A stretch of DNA of 64,000 nt from Dipteronia dyeriana (lineage: Eukaryota > Streptophyta > Magnoliopsida > Sapindales > Sapindaceae): NCBI GenBank assembly GCA_032871835.1, contig CM065295.1, positions 64,353,687 through 64,417,686 on the forward strand, in the 5' to 3' direction. Below, piece by piece: positions 21,488 to 32,475 of the stretch. The notes under the pieces are model-generated. The model was not told the origin of the DNA. It saw only the letters and a program-made list of their open reading frames with translations, and ran no database searches. Numbering within the stretch: position 1 is the stretch's first letter; each line of letters starts with the position of its first letter. A program made the translations under genes and the position numbers.

Positions 21488-22399
21488 TGTTGACGTCGAT
21501 TTCTGGATGTATGGGAAAAAGTCAACAAGATTGGATTTTAGCTGAGATTTCAAAGAGAAAGAGAAGGAGAAAGTAATCGGACGTAAGTTTTACGTGGTAA
21601 AACTCCGATGACTGTAGAAACGTCTACGGGTGGCTGAATAATCAACCAAGCCAAAATCCACTATTGAAAAGATTTACAACTCTAGATCTCTCTTTTTCTC
21701 TCTGTATTTTTCTATATGTTTTCTATATATCTTTTGTGACGAGATTATGGGTCTATTTATATGTTCATAGAACCTTAATCCTCTTTGTACAAGTAATAAA
21801 AGATCTTTGTATTTAACTATGATTGGTTACTTATTTGAAGTAGTCTGTCTTCTTTCCTATTTCGGAGACTTGTATTGAGATCGAATGAGACTCTAGTGAT
21901 GTAGTCTAGTTAGGACTTATTTCCTTATAAAAGCGTAGTCTTTATGAAGAAATAAAATTGTTGTCTGATTTGGAACCCTTTCTGTTTGGTATTCTATTCT
22001 TGAAACTCTTATTTGATATTCATATATTTGCTTATTTTAACGACTCTTGACTCGTGAGTTACGTGCTGGGCTTCTTTATTCGGTTTTCTTCGTGTTTGTT
22101 CCGAGTAGAACATGATATTAGTTGGTCCCGAATGACGTCATCTGATCCCGAGTAAAACATGTCATCTGATCCCGAGTAAAACATGTCATCAGCTAACCCC
22201 CGAGCATCGTTAACTGGCCCTTAGTAGTATATGACGTCAGTTGACCCCGAGTAGTTTTTGTTCAATACTTGTTTACTCGGGCTTCTCTTATTTGGTGATG
22301 TCTTGCAGGATACTTCCTGAATGCTTATTCGGATGTCCACCTGGCAGTCCTATCCTCTTTGTCAACAACGTGTACGTCTAACAAAATTTATATACAACA
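21488..22399 (-). repeat. 5' LTR of Tat element 1
   Basis: TG...CA bounded, 24 bp longer than the 3' LTR because of a 24-bp tandem duplication (22142-22165 and 22166-22189). It has the same minus-strand TATA box (complement of 21753-21761) and two TGACGTCA palindromes (22133-22140, 22232-22239). The PBS on the inner side is degenerate. Similarity to the 3' LTR is high, with only scattered substitutions, so the insertion is fairly young. Confidence 0.92.
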
Positions 22400-23760
22400 A
22401 ATGTCATTATTTCTGTTTTAGAAACTTATGAAATCACGCATCGCATCCTTTCTATCACATTAGATAATGCATCTGTAAATACTAGCTCTATTGCATTGTT
22501 TGTTGCAAGAAATATCCCGCATGATAGAGGTTATTTCTTCCATCAACGGTGTGCATGTCATATTATAAATTTAGTTGTACAGGCTGGTTTAAAACAGGTA
22601 AGCGACCAAATAGATCGCATCAGAGATGCCGTTTCTTGGATTTACAGTTCTAATCCTAGATTCAGTGAATTCAAGAGACATTGTAAATTTAACGGTCTCA
22701 AACCCTGACGATTCCACACTGATATGCCGGTAAGGTGGAACTCTACTTATTTAATGTTGGAAAATTGTTTGGAATATGATACAACCATTATATGTTTTTA
22801 TAACATGAAATTGATCGAAACAGGTTGTCTGAAGCAAAAACACTTACCACAGACGATTGGTATGTCTTAAAGGTTTTTGTTCAATTTTTAAAGATTTTTT
22901 ACAATGCCACTGTAACTCTTTCGGGGTCTATTACCCCACATCTTCCCAGACAATCCATCAGATAGTGGAAATGTCTGAAGTGTTAAACAGTTATAGAGAA
23001 GATGAACATCTAGGCGCTGCAGTTGTTTCCATGGAGACAAAGTTGAAAAAATATTGGGCTACCATTCCTCTACTTTATGCCTTAAGTGTTATAGTAGATC
23101 CTAGGGTTAGGTTATCTGGTTTAGAAGTTTTGCTTGAGTTTATTGGTACTAATTTTTCAATAGATTATTCAGAACAAATTACTGACATTCGAACCAAGTT
23201 GTTCAAATTTTTCGTATTTAAGAGAACAAGTTTGACAACATTGACACCCCCTAATCAACACAACCAGAGACAGAGCCGAAGCAAACAAGTTAGAGCATTC
23301 TGAAACGGCAAAAAAAAAAGACAAATCAACAAGTACTTCTTCAGGCAAAGATCTGGCCCATCTTCTTTTACCGAACTGATTAGGTACCTTGAAGCACAGC
23401 TCGATGTTGTTGAAGACAAGGAAGAGTTTGATTTATTGTTATGGTGGTAGACCTATACGTACAGGTATCCAGTTCTGTCACTCTTAGCACGTGACGTATT
23501 GGTTATTCCCGTATTGGTTATTCTCGTATCAACGGTGTCTTCAGAACTAGTGTTCAGCACCAATGGACGCATAATTGAACAAAGAAGAATCTGTTTGTCT
23601 CCGGAGATGGTGGAAGTATTAACATGCCTTCGGGATTGGGAGCATACTAAAAAAAGGTTGTAAAATCTAACTGTAGATAAAGAGCTTATTCTAATTTCCA
23701 ACAATCTATATATTGATGAACTTGTAGGTAGTGGTCAGGGACAGAACTAGGTTATACTTT
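22400..23760 (+). pseudogene. hAT transposase, middle and C-terminal part
   Basis: The first open part reads TLDNASVN followed by HQRCACHIINLVVQAGL, the conserved core of plant hAT transposases of the RICESLEEPER/DAYSLEEPER type, then VRWNSTYLML in the next frame. The end carries the dimerisation region in pieces (LSPEMVEVLTCLRDWEHTKK, then LTVDKELILISNNLYI, about 23580-23725). The N-terminal BED zinc finger is missing, lost where the Tat element sits. Many stops and frame shifts are present. In an active copy this enzyme would excise and reinsert the element. Confidence 0.82.
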
Positions 23761-24118
23761 TACAAATGTATTTAGTATTTACTTGTAAGTTGTAATACGA
23801 TTGCACTCTTTTTCTCTTACCAAGTTTTTATTCCGCTGAGTTTTTCTTGATAAGGTTTTTAATGAGGCAATCATGTAAATATGTAATACTTAATTTTATA
23901 AGTGAAAAATAATTAAATAAATAAAAAATTGTTCATTTCATACTTTCGTAATTACATCTATTTTTATTATTTTGTATTATTTTATCTTTACTGAATTATT
24001 ATTTTTCATATTAATTATTTCAAGAGATAAACAAATTAATTTCAAAATTATATTTATATAATTGAATTGTTAAATTGATAGAACAAGTAATTTTTTTATA
24101 TATTACTTTATTTTCCGT

Positions 24119-24138
24119 AAACCCTAAACCCTAAACCC
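24119..24138. repeat. Telomere-like CCCTAAA repeats
   Basis: About two and a half copies of the plant telomeric unit lie in the 3' region of the hAT element. They are too short for a telomere relic; a chance match or a telo-box is more likely. Confidence 0.7.
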
Positions 24139-24194
24139 AAATTAAAAAAAAAAACTTAATTTTTAAAAATTGGTTTCGAAAATGATTATGGATC

Positions 24195-24375
24195 AGGCAC
24201 AGGCCTGTGGACCGGCCCGGCACGGCCTGCCTGAAGCAGGCCATTGGGCAGTGCCGTGCCGTGCCGTGTAGTGCCGTGCAGTGCCGTGCCTCCGTTTTCG
24301 TAAACGGGCCGGGCCTGATCCAGTACGCACCAAAACGGGCCTAGCCAGGCCGTGCCTAATGGGCCGGACCTGGTC
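24195..24375. repeat. GC-rich subterminal repeats of the hAT element
   Basis: Repeated GTGCC/GTGCCGT units and GGCCGGGCC motifs form a sharp GC-rich island in AT-rich DNA. They mirror 9910-10090 at the other end. Such arrays are the usual transposase-binding regions of hAT elements. The minus-strand ORF through them is a translation of the repeat. Confidence 0.75.
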
Positions 24376-24403
24376 CAAAATTACAGCACTACTTGGCTTT
24401 AAT

Positions 24404-24959
24404 AAAAACCTGTGGTTGTGATTTGTTTTTAAATTTACTAACCTAAACTATGTCGTATTCTTAGAAAGTAAAACTTATCTATCATCTTCATCGCTTCTCA
24501 ATCTCAAATCTCAATCGGTTTCCTCTTCACTTTTGACAAGAATAAGAAGATGATGGATGTGAAGTCTTTGATGTCCAAAACTTCCTCCAAAATCTGATTT
24601 TTTTTGTTATGTGTTTTTGTTAATTGTATTGCTTTCGTTTTGATGGTAGATAATGAACACTAACCACTTCATGTGAGCACTAATAACTAGAAATCTGTTG
24701 TCACTCTCACACGACAACGAATGTAAAAAATTCTACATAAAAAAATTCGCCTTCTTCATTTTACGGAAAACAAATAAACAAAAAAAATCTTCTCTCTTAC
24801 GAAATTAGCACTAAAAAAATTCCCCAAATCAGACAGATTTTGGAGGAGAAGAAAGCTTGTTTAAGATTCGGAGTCAAAGAAGAAGAAATAAAGATTAATT
24901 GGGATTCTAAAATAGATTTTTTTTAATTAGATTTCACTAAAACAAATTTGGGTTTTTGT
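24404..24959. other. Flank of the hAT insertion, nothing recognised
   Basis: Continues the sequence interrupted at 9901. CT-rich sequence near 24480-24540 could be UTR-like, but there is no supported ORF. Confidence 0.4.
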
Positions 24960-25220
24960 GACAAAAAAAAATTGTTATGAATTTACAATTCATCACTAAA
25001 ACTTCAGATATGGTAACGACAACTCTTACTCCTCACTAATTTAACCAAAGTGATACATATTAGTTACCAAATTCTGTTTAATAACTATAGTCTTGTCACT
25101 AATTCCCTCTTCTTCCTATTAGTTATAAGATATTTAGTTAGAAATTTATATTTCCTTACTAACGATATGATTATAGTGACAACCATTAATGTCACTTACT
25201 ATTTCTACAAAAAATGATTT

Positions 25221-25836
25221 CAATCGGCCACTAGAATCAATTTTATAACTACACTTTTGTCACTAATATTGTTTAGTAACAAAAATTTTTGTTATGAATT
25301 TATAATTCATCACTGAAAATATAGATATAGTGATAACTGATGACCTTTCACTTTCCTCACTTATTTAACCAAAGTGATAAAGACTAGTTACCAAACTATA
25401 TTTCATGACTAAATTGTTGTCATTAATTTCTTTAAGCCCCGTTTGGTGTTCGGGGTTAGATTGGATTATTTCATAGAATTGGATTGGATTGAGAGGATAT
25501 TGAGATTAGATAAGAGGAGATTGGACTGGACTAGACTAGTCTATATTAATATTATGTTGTGTTTGGAGAAACACGAGACTAAACTGAATTAATATAATAT
25601 TTTATTTGGTGAAACATGGGTACATGGGATTGAACTAAATTTTACAATGGTTTTAATTTGATAATATTTTAAAATTGAATAATAAATTATTGAAATATGT
25701 ATTTAAAGAAAATAAATATTTTAATTTATATATTATTAAAGTAATAATACTAAAAAATATTTATTAAATATAGATTTATATTATTTTTAAATAAAATTTA
25801 AATATGTTTCAATTTTGTAATTTGTTTATTTAATAA

Positions 25837-25878
<42 letters not shown>

Positions 25879-26538
25879 CATGTGGGATTACGGTAGACCC
25901 AACGAATTTGGATTCTTCAATCGGCCACTAGAATCAATTTTATAACTACACTTTTGTCACTAATATTGTTTAGTAACAAAAATTTTTGTTATGAATTTAT
26001 AATTCATCACTGAAAATATAGATATAGTGATAACTGATGACCTTTCACTTTCCTCACTTATTTAACCAAAGTGATAAAGACTAGTTACCAAACTATATTT
26101 CATGACTAAATTGTTGTCATTAATTTCTTTAAGCCCCGTTTGGTGTTCGGGGTTAGATTGGATTATTTCATAGAATTGGATTGGATTGAGAGGATATTGA
26201 GATTAGATAAGAGGAGATTGGACTGGACTGGACTAGACTAGTCTATATTAATATTATGTTGTGTTTGGAGAAACACGAGACTAAACTGAATTAATATAAT
26301 GTTTTATTTGGTGAAACATGGGTACATGGGATTGAACTAAATTTTACAATGGTTTTAATTTGATAATATTTTGAAATTGAATAATAAATTATTGAAATAT
26401 GTATTTAAAGAAAATAAATATTTTAATTTATATATTATTAAAGTAATAATACTAAAAAATATTTATTAAATATAGATTTATATTATTTTTAAATAAAATT
26501 TAAATATGTTTCAATTTTGTAATTTGTTTATTTAATAA

Positions 26539-26592
<54 letters not shown>

Positions 26593-26631
26593 CATGTGGG
26601 ATTACGGTAGACGCAACGAATTTGGATTCTT
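25221..26631. repeat. Recent 0.7-kb tandem duplication
   Basis: Copy 1 is 25221-25917 and copy 2 is 25918-26631. They are almost identical: they differ in the (TA)n length, a 5-bp GGACT unit and a few substitutions. The unit spans the edge of the Harbinger-like MITE and its host sequence. TTCAAT occurs at both breakpoints, which suggests a microhomology-mediated event. Confidence 0.93.
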
Positions 26632-27107
26632 CAATATTGTTAAGAGAAATTAAGATTGAAATAATCTCGATCCCTAATAATCGAATGAAAATTGAATAAC
26701 AAATTAGTATTTGCTGTATGTTTGGTACAATTTCTGCTTGGATTAAAATAATTATATATGTATCATATTATTACCTTTTTATTAAAAGTAAAGTTATATT
26801 ATATATTAAAATAATTTTTAAATAAAAAATATTTTTAAAAAGTGAACAAAAATAAATGATTCTAAGAATAAATTAAACTACAACTTATGTATGAAATTAT
26901 TATATAAAAAAAAAGGATAATGAAAAGAAAAAATAGAAAAAAAAATGGTTTTAGTCCCACCAGTATAGGTAGGTTTATTTAGTCCCATGTCGATGGGACT
27001 ATTGGATACTGTTGGGAGATAAAATCTCAGTGCTATGCGGTTGCCAAACATGGGTTTAAGATTAACTTAGTCCAATCCAATCATAATCCTAGGCAACAAA
27101 TAGGGCC
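25436..27107. mobile_element. Harbinger/Tourist-like MITE carrying the duplication
   Basis: The left end GCCCCGTTTGGTGTTCGG and the complement of the right end (GGCCCTATTTGTTGCCTAGG) are matching inverted repeats followed by ATTGGATTGG-type sequence on both sides. TTA lies at 27108-27110, and TTA one base away from the left end, which fits a 3-bp TTA target site. The host TAGTGAC sequence continues in register on both sides. There is no coding sequence. Without the duplication the element would be about 0.96 kb. Confidence 0.6.
25841..25874. repeat. (TA)n microsatellite, copy 1
   Basis: TA repeat in duplication copy 1. The counterpart at about 26541-26588 in copy 2 is longer, so the locus has changed length since the duplication. 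Confidence 0.85.
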
Positions 27108-27305
27108 TTATTGTACTATTAGTTACTTATTTAGTTACGAATTTAGATTTCCTTACTAACTATTTATGATTTTAGTGACAACCATTTATGTTTCTCACTA
27201 ATTATACAAAACTGATTCCGATTTATAATCATACTCAATTTCTTCTCTATACTTTTATTATTAATATTGTTTAGTGATAAAATATTTTATTATGAATTTA
27301 CAAGT

Positions 27306-28198
27306 TGTTGACGTCGATTTCTGGATGTGTGAGAAATAGCCAACAATGATTGGATTTCAGCAGTGATTTCAAAGAGAAAGAGAAGGAGAAAGTAATTGGA
27401 CGTAAGTTTTTTACGTGGTAAAACTCCGATGACCGGAGAAACGTCCACTGGTAGTTGAATGATCAACCCAGCCAAAATCCACTGTAAAATAATAAAAATA
27501 CAATTCTCGATCTCTCTTTCTTCTCTCTCTATTTTTTCTATGATTGCTGTATGTCTTTTTTTTTGCGAGATTATGGGTCTAATTATATGTTTATAGAACC
27601 CTAATCTGCTTTATATAAGTAATAGATCTTTGTATTTAATTATGATTATTTACTTGCTTGAAGCGGACTGTCTTCTTTCCTGTTTTAGAGTCTTGTATTG
27701 AAATCGAATGAGACTATAGTAATGTAGTCCAATTAGGATTTGTTTCCTTATAAGAGCGTAGTTTTTTTTAAAGAAATAAAGTTGTTGCCTGATTGTGAAC
27801 CCTTCATGCTCAGTATTCTGTTCTCATTGGGATTCCTTTTTGATATGGATATCTTAGTGTATTTAATGACCTAATCCGTGTGAGCTAAGCGCTAGGCTTT
27901 TTATTTAGTTTTCTTCATATTTGTCCCGAGTAAGGACAATACTCGCTGGTCCCGAGTAACATCATTTGATCCCGAGTAGAAATGTCATTTAACCAGTCCC
28001 GAGTATCATTAACTGATCCCGAGTAGTATATGATATCGATTGACCCTGAGTAGGTTTTGTTCAACATCTACTTACTCGGGTTTTCTCTTCTTCGATGATG
28101 TCTTGTAGGATATTTTCTGAATGCCTATTCGGATGTCCATCTGGCAATTTATCCTTTTTGTTGATGACGTGTACGTACGATAAAATTCACATATGACA
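27306..28198 (-). repeat. 3' LTR of Tat element 2
   Basis: TG...CA bounded and collinear with 10596-11483, with more differences than exist between the two LTRs of element 1. The two TGACGTCA palindromes of element 1 are degraded here; one reads TAACATCA. Confidence 0.88.
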
Positions 28199-28698
28199 AT
28201 ACCCCCTTAAAATATTTTTGCTGAACGGGGTTTTATTTTGGGCAAAAGTATTTTAATCAGTTTTTCAATATCTTTTCAGTACCCGAGTAAATGTCTTGTC
28301 ATAATGGCGTGTCTTAATGGTGATCCTGTAAATTTGATTTGCTTCCTCACACGAGATCTTTAATGACGGCGACGTTTTGGAGTTCTGACGGTGAAAACCG
28401 GTTCTCTTTTTGATACGTGTCCCTTGCCTCTTCTTTTTTCGATATCGTTTATGAGAAACGACCTACGCGTTTCCTCGTGCGCCGCTTTCGTCATCAAACT
28501 TCATCATCGTTTTTTCCCACCTTGAGATCCTAGGGTTTCATGCTATTATTTCTTTAAATTCTTCACTGAGAGACAACGTTGGTTCATTCTAAAAAAAAAT
28601 CAGCAGAAAATTTTTCTCAAACCCAGATTTCTTTGCGCATAAAATCGCCACCTCTCCGTAAAAGATTATGCACCAGTTCTTTATTCAAGGTTAGTTCA

Positions 28699-31654
28699 AT
28701 GGATCCATCTTCCCGTCATCGACTTTTTAATATTGCTCTTGATGCATTAGATCGTGGGGATTTTCAGTTGGTTTCCTACATTCTAAGATTACTGGGGGAA
28801 ATGCTTACTGATGAACCTCCATTTTTAGAATTCGATGTTTCTGGGCTTCACCCTGACGTCACTTTTAGTCTTATATCCAGTTCTGATTCTTCATCTAGTT
28901 CTGATTCTGATGTTTCTAATCACATGGCACCTCTACGAAGGATGGGGAAACATCAAAGCAGAAGTGAAGTCCACAAGCACAACTCGGGCAACATTCAGAT
29001 CAGGGAGCAGATTATTGATGAGAACGATGTCAAAGAGACGTTCAGAATATCTCGCCTTTCTTTCTCTGCTACTCGTCCGAGTGGGTTTGACGCCGAGCTG
29101 AATGTAGTTGGGGCAGATGAGATAGAAAGTATCGCGCCCGATTCGATCTACCCAATTCGGTCACTCTGATTCTAGCGGGTGATAGAGCTGCGTGGAATCC
29201 TCCCCCGAGCATGGTGGCAATCTATGGATCCATGCTATGTTGCGGCGTTACTCTCCCTCTTCAACCATTCATTGCATGGTTTTTGGTTGAAGTAGGGATC
29301 GCTCCGGCCCAACTGGGCCCGAACAACTACAAAATCTTGATGTGCATGTGGCACATGTACAGCCGGATGAATTGGTCACTGCCTTCCCCGAGTGAAATCA
29401 GGCATTTCTTTACGCTGAGGCAGTCTGGCAAGACAGGAACCTATTTCCTCATGTCTAATCCGCTAGACTGTTGGGTCCCCAAGGAGAAAAAGGTGAATCG
29501 GGGAGCTGATATCTCTGATGACCCTAAAAAGAGGGGTTTGTATAGGGATTCACTACATCCAATAATTTTTGGAAGAATAGTTAGTTTTTTACAGGAGGGA
29601 GTCTCGGGCTTGATGTCACCGTTACAACTGGGGATACTCGGACGGTGTTGAAAGTCCCCTGATTCTTTTATTTGCCCGAGATATGGAACAAGAAGAAAAT
29701 TGATTACAGCGATACTGAGCTGACCAGACTTGCTCGGGCAGCAGTTCACACTCTGGAAAAGAGGAGCAAGACTTATCTCTTTACTGAGTCGAAGATGATA
29801 GAGTTCGGCTTTTTCAAACAGATTTTGGGCTACCGCAGGCGATGTAGGTGATCTTTGTGGCCCTCTTTCTATTATTACTTTTTTTCCTTTTATATTCCGA
29901 CACGATTCCTCTTTTCTGCTAAGTGTACGATTCGGACATCGTCTGCAATCTTCACGCTCGCCAAGTGAAGTATATTATTTAGGTGAATCGAAAAGAAGCT
30001 TCTCATCATAGCAATGACGGCATTGCCCCACCTGAGTCTGACGAGGAATCTGATATGGTTGAAGAGCAAGTTCTCTAATATGTCCCTGAGGACGTTGTTC
30101 AACCGACTGTAGGGGATACTAGTGGTCCGAGCAGCCCGACATATACTCAATTGTCTGATGATATGGAGAGGCAGAGTGAGAGTCTTGGTAAAGGACCTGC
30201 TGTGCGGCCAGACACCGGTGATGGAGGTAATTCCTCCGTGGGACAAGTACCGACAGGTCCTGAGTTTTTTTTTTCTTTCCGGAATGAGGCTCAGGAAGAT
30301 CCAGCAACAGATCTCAGCTTCCACCGTTCTCGGACTGAGAAGCGGAAGGCAGTTAGCTCTCCAACTCACCCTCTCAAGGTCTCTCGGGTCGTCACTTTCA
30401 TCTACTCCAGCGATGAAGATATTGTAGGTGACATTCCCCCGAGCGTTGATGTTGGAGCGTCGGTAGATGTGGAGACTTCAGAGCCGAACAGAGGTTCCCT
30501 TGAATCGGCGGATGCAGAGACTTTGGAACCGAACAGGGGTTCCCCTCCCCCCCGAGGTTGAAGATCAAGGAGCTGAACCCTCGGGGGTTCCTTCATATCC
30601 TTATCCCTAGGATATGCTGCGGGAGATGTCATCCGATCGGGCTTTCATCGGGGAAGACTGCTGGAGTTGTTTTCAGGATGGCTCCCTGTCAAAACGTCTT
30701 CAGAACGTCTTTAACGGTGCATCTTATGTAAGTTATGCTTAACTTCAATTGTTTTACTCGTTTTTGCTTGCTAGGTTTTTAATTAAACTTCTTTGTAGAT
30801 GGTGGCCGAGTTCGCTGAGCTGGTTCAGACGCATCAACATCAAGCTGATAGAATAAGAAGCCTCGAGGCTCAGTTGAAGGAAAGTGAGGATAGCCGTGCT
30901 CGGGTCGAAACGGCTTATCAACAAGAGGTTGGTTCTGCCCAAGTTTTTACTGACCACTGTTTGACGAAACAGATGGAGGCTGGGGCGAGGGCTTCTTTGG
31001 CAGAAGAGAAGGCTACATTACTTTAAAATTTATTATCTTATGTATAAGAGTCAATGCTCAAGGCCGAGCAGGAAGCGGAGCAGTCCAAGTCGGCATATGA
31101 AACAGAAGATCGAGGATTTGGAACGCCAAGCTCTGACAGTCGAATCCTTATCTAAAGAGGCTAGGCTGGAACTTGAAGTATAGGGGGTTGATCGTTTTAA
31201 AAGATCCCCTGCCTACGATGCCCTTCTCCTTCGGAAGTTTTAGCGTGGGCTAGTTTCAGCTGGAGAGTTCTTCAAAGTTAAGAATAGGGCGACTGAGAAG
31301 GTCCGAACCAATTGGGAGCTGTCAATCAAACATCATATGGATCGGTCCTTGGAATCTCTTGGGACTTAGATGAAGGAGTGGAGAGCTTACTTCCGTAGTC
31401 GAGTCAAAGTGCCCCATACTATGCATTTGGAGGTTCCATCCGAGGTGTCCCTCTCGATTTTTTATAGTAGTCAAGAGTCGATCGTGGAGGGTGTGATCCC
31501 CGATGTCGGACCGATCCCAAGAGAGGATTACAACTAGTGGATGGATGACTCAGTCTACACGATCGCTTGGCCTTCTAACGAGAGTCTGCTCCGCGAGTAT
31601 GAGATGCTGCCCGACCCAAGTATTGGCAAAAGTTCGAAATCCTTACAACCTTAA
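28699..31654 (+). pseudogene. Antisense spliced gene of Tat element 2
   Basis: The start MDPSSRHRLFNIALDALDRG is collinear with copy 1. An N-terminal Ser/Asp-rich stretch (SSSDSSSSSDSD) is followed by the gypsy-type transposon domain (29211-29500: GSMLCCGVTLPLQPFIAWF, then SPSEIRHFFTLRQSGK). An acidic linker leads into the coiled coil from 30799 (IRSLEAQLKESEDSRARVET). Introns are 29844-29933 (90 nt, donor GTAGGT) and 30728-30798 (71 nt, donor GTAAGT), at the same codons as in copy 1 but different in length. The first 196-codon frame is intact where copy 1 has lost a base. It ends after SSKSLQP. Frameshifts near 29110 and 29560 and later stops show that it is inactive. Confidence 0.83.
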
Positions 31655-31707
31655 TTTTTGTAGAATTTTCATTAGTTTTTTGTATAATATTCTTTGTAAT
31701 TCTTTGT

Positions 31708-31816
31708 AACATTCTTTTGTAAAGAATTCTTTGTAATAATTCTTTTGTAAAGAATTCTTTGTAATAATTCTTTTGTAAAGAATTCTTTGTAATAATTCTT
31801 TTGTAAAAGAACTTTG
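31708..31816. repeat. 28-bp minisatellite after the antisense gene
   Basis: Units start at 31734, 31762 and 31790 (period 28), with a shorter unit at 31708. Each contains TTTTGTAAAGAATTC. It lies just downstream of the antisense stop codon and is expanded relative to element 1, where only about two loose units are visible near 14940-14985. The minus-strand ORF here is a translation of the repeat. Confidence 0.9.
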
Positions 31817-31919
31817 TAACCATTCTTTTGAAAGATCAATAAAATTCCGAGTAGCTTCTGAACTGAGTGGTTTTTAATCTGATTCCATTGCTCATGAAAT
31901 TTCTTCTTTGACTCTTGTT

Positions 31920-32180
31920 GCTGAGTATCTTATTAAACCAGCTATTTCTGTTCGAGTAACTTAACCGAGTAACTTAACCGAGTATCTTATTAAACTGGTT
32001 TCGTTCCCTGAATAATTTTTAATGCCAAGTATCTTATTAAACTGATTGTTGCAATCTTCATGCCAAGTATCTTATTAAACTGGCTAACTCTGATATTCGG
32101 GTAACTTCACCGAGTATCTTATTAAACCGGTTGTCACCTGAATAATTTTAATGCTAAGTATCTTATTAAACTGGCTAGTA
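31920..32180. repeat. Spacer minisatellite (GTATCTTATTAAACTGG)
   Basis: Several degenerate copies of the unit also seen at 15090-15250 in element 1, interspersed with CCGAGTAACTTAA. Confidence 0.8.
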
Positions 32181-32348
32181 TTATTAACCGAGTCATCTTA
32201 AAACATACAAGTAGGTTTATACTTGTGTTTCATACACGGTTGCTACCCGAACATTACATCAAAGCTCACAATGATCATATTTTCGAGACCTTACGCATTA
32301 TCGAGGATGTCTCCTCAGTTTTTATACGCAAGGGTTTGCCGAATCATT

Positions 32349-32475
32349 AATGGCATTGTTAAAGGCCATTAAGGAGTTAACTGATCATTAATAGCATTGT
32401 GAATGGCTATTAAAGAGTTGACAATCTCTCATTAATGGAGTTGTGAATGACCATTAAGGAGTTGACTGATCTTCC
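32349..32475. repeat. Three units of about 42 bp (CATTAATGGCATTGTGAATGG)
   Basis: Units start at about 32349, 32390 and 32435, each ending in AAGGAGTTGACTGAT or a variant. The sequence then becomes rich in GGTACC/GTATC motifs (32600-32900). There is no counterpart in element 1. Confidence 0.75.

Larger units (their letters stand above)
10245..22399 (-). mobile_element. Ty3/gypsy (Tat-type) retroelement, minus strand, with antisense gene
   Basis: Order on the minus strand: 5' LTR 21488-22399, PBS, gag, protease, RT, RNase H, second RNase H, integrase, a repeat-rich spacer, an antisense gene, a polypurine tract (complement of 11484-11494) and 3' LTR 10596-11483. Beyond the 3' LTR there is a further gag 5' fragment (10245-10595), so the structure is LTR-internal-LTR-partial internal. 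Two RNase H domains after RT and an extra antisense ORF before the 3' LTR are features known for the plant Tat lineage. gag and pol are broken by many stops. The right end abuts hAT transposase sequence. Confidence 0.88.
9902..24390. mobile_element. hAT element split by a Ty3/gypsy insertion
   Basis: A 13-bp direct repeat, ACTTGGCTTTAAT, lies at 9889-9901 and 24391-24403. Just inside are inverted ends GTTGTAATTATGGA and, as complement, GCTGTAATTTTGGA. Both subterminal regions are GC-rich with repeated GGCC/GCACGG motifs (9910-10090 and 24195-24375), unlike the surrounding DNA. The interior contains hAT transposase coding (22400-23750) and a TATA box (TATAAATA, 10229-10236). The element is cut by the Tat retroelement at about 10245-22399. 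The coding part between promoter and mid-transposase is missing, so sequence was lost at the left junction. Confidence 0.8.
24960..27305. mobile_element. TAGTGAC-repeat element, interrupted
   Basis: A non-coding sequence is built from units of about 315 bp with ATGAATTTACAATTCATCAC and many TTAGTGAC/CACTAA motifs (24976, 25292, and resuming at 27115). It is interrupted by the Harbinger-like MITE and then, at 27306, by the second Tat element. TAGTGAC-rich subterminal arrays are typical of CACTA (En/Spm) transposons, which is my tentative class. A relative lies at 55560-56153. Confidence 0.5.
27306..32345 (-). mobile_element. Tat element 2, 3' part only
   Basis: It contains, on the minus strand, the 3' LTR (27306-28198), the polypurine tract (complement of 28199-28209), the antisense gene (28699-31654) and the repeat spacer. 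Similarity with element 1 then ends at about 32345, before pol. It inserted into the TAGTGAC element (flank CAAGT). LTR and coding are clearly diverged from element 1. The following 32345-32940 may be an element-specific extension of the spacer. Confidence 0.85.

Noticed and set aside
24119..24138. Ancient telomere fusion
   Set aside because: There are only about two and a half telomeric units; head-to-head arrays or subtelomeric context are absent.
31575..31823. Minus-strand Lys/Asn/Tyr-rich ORF
   Set aside because: It is only the 28-bp minisatellite read through.
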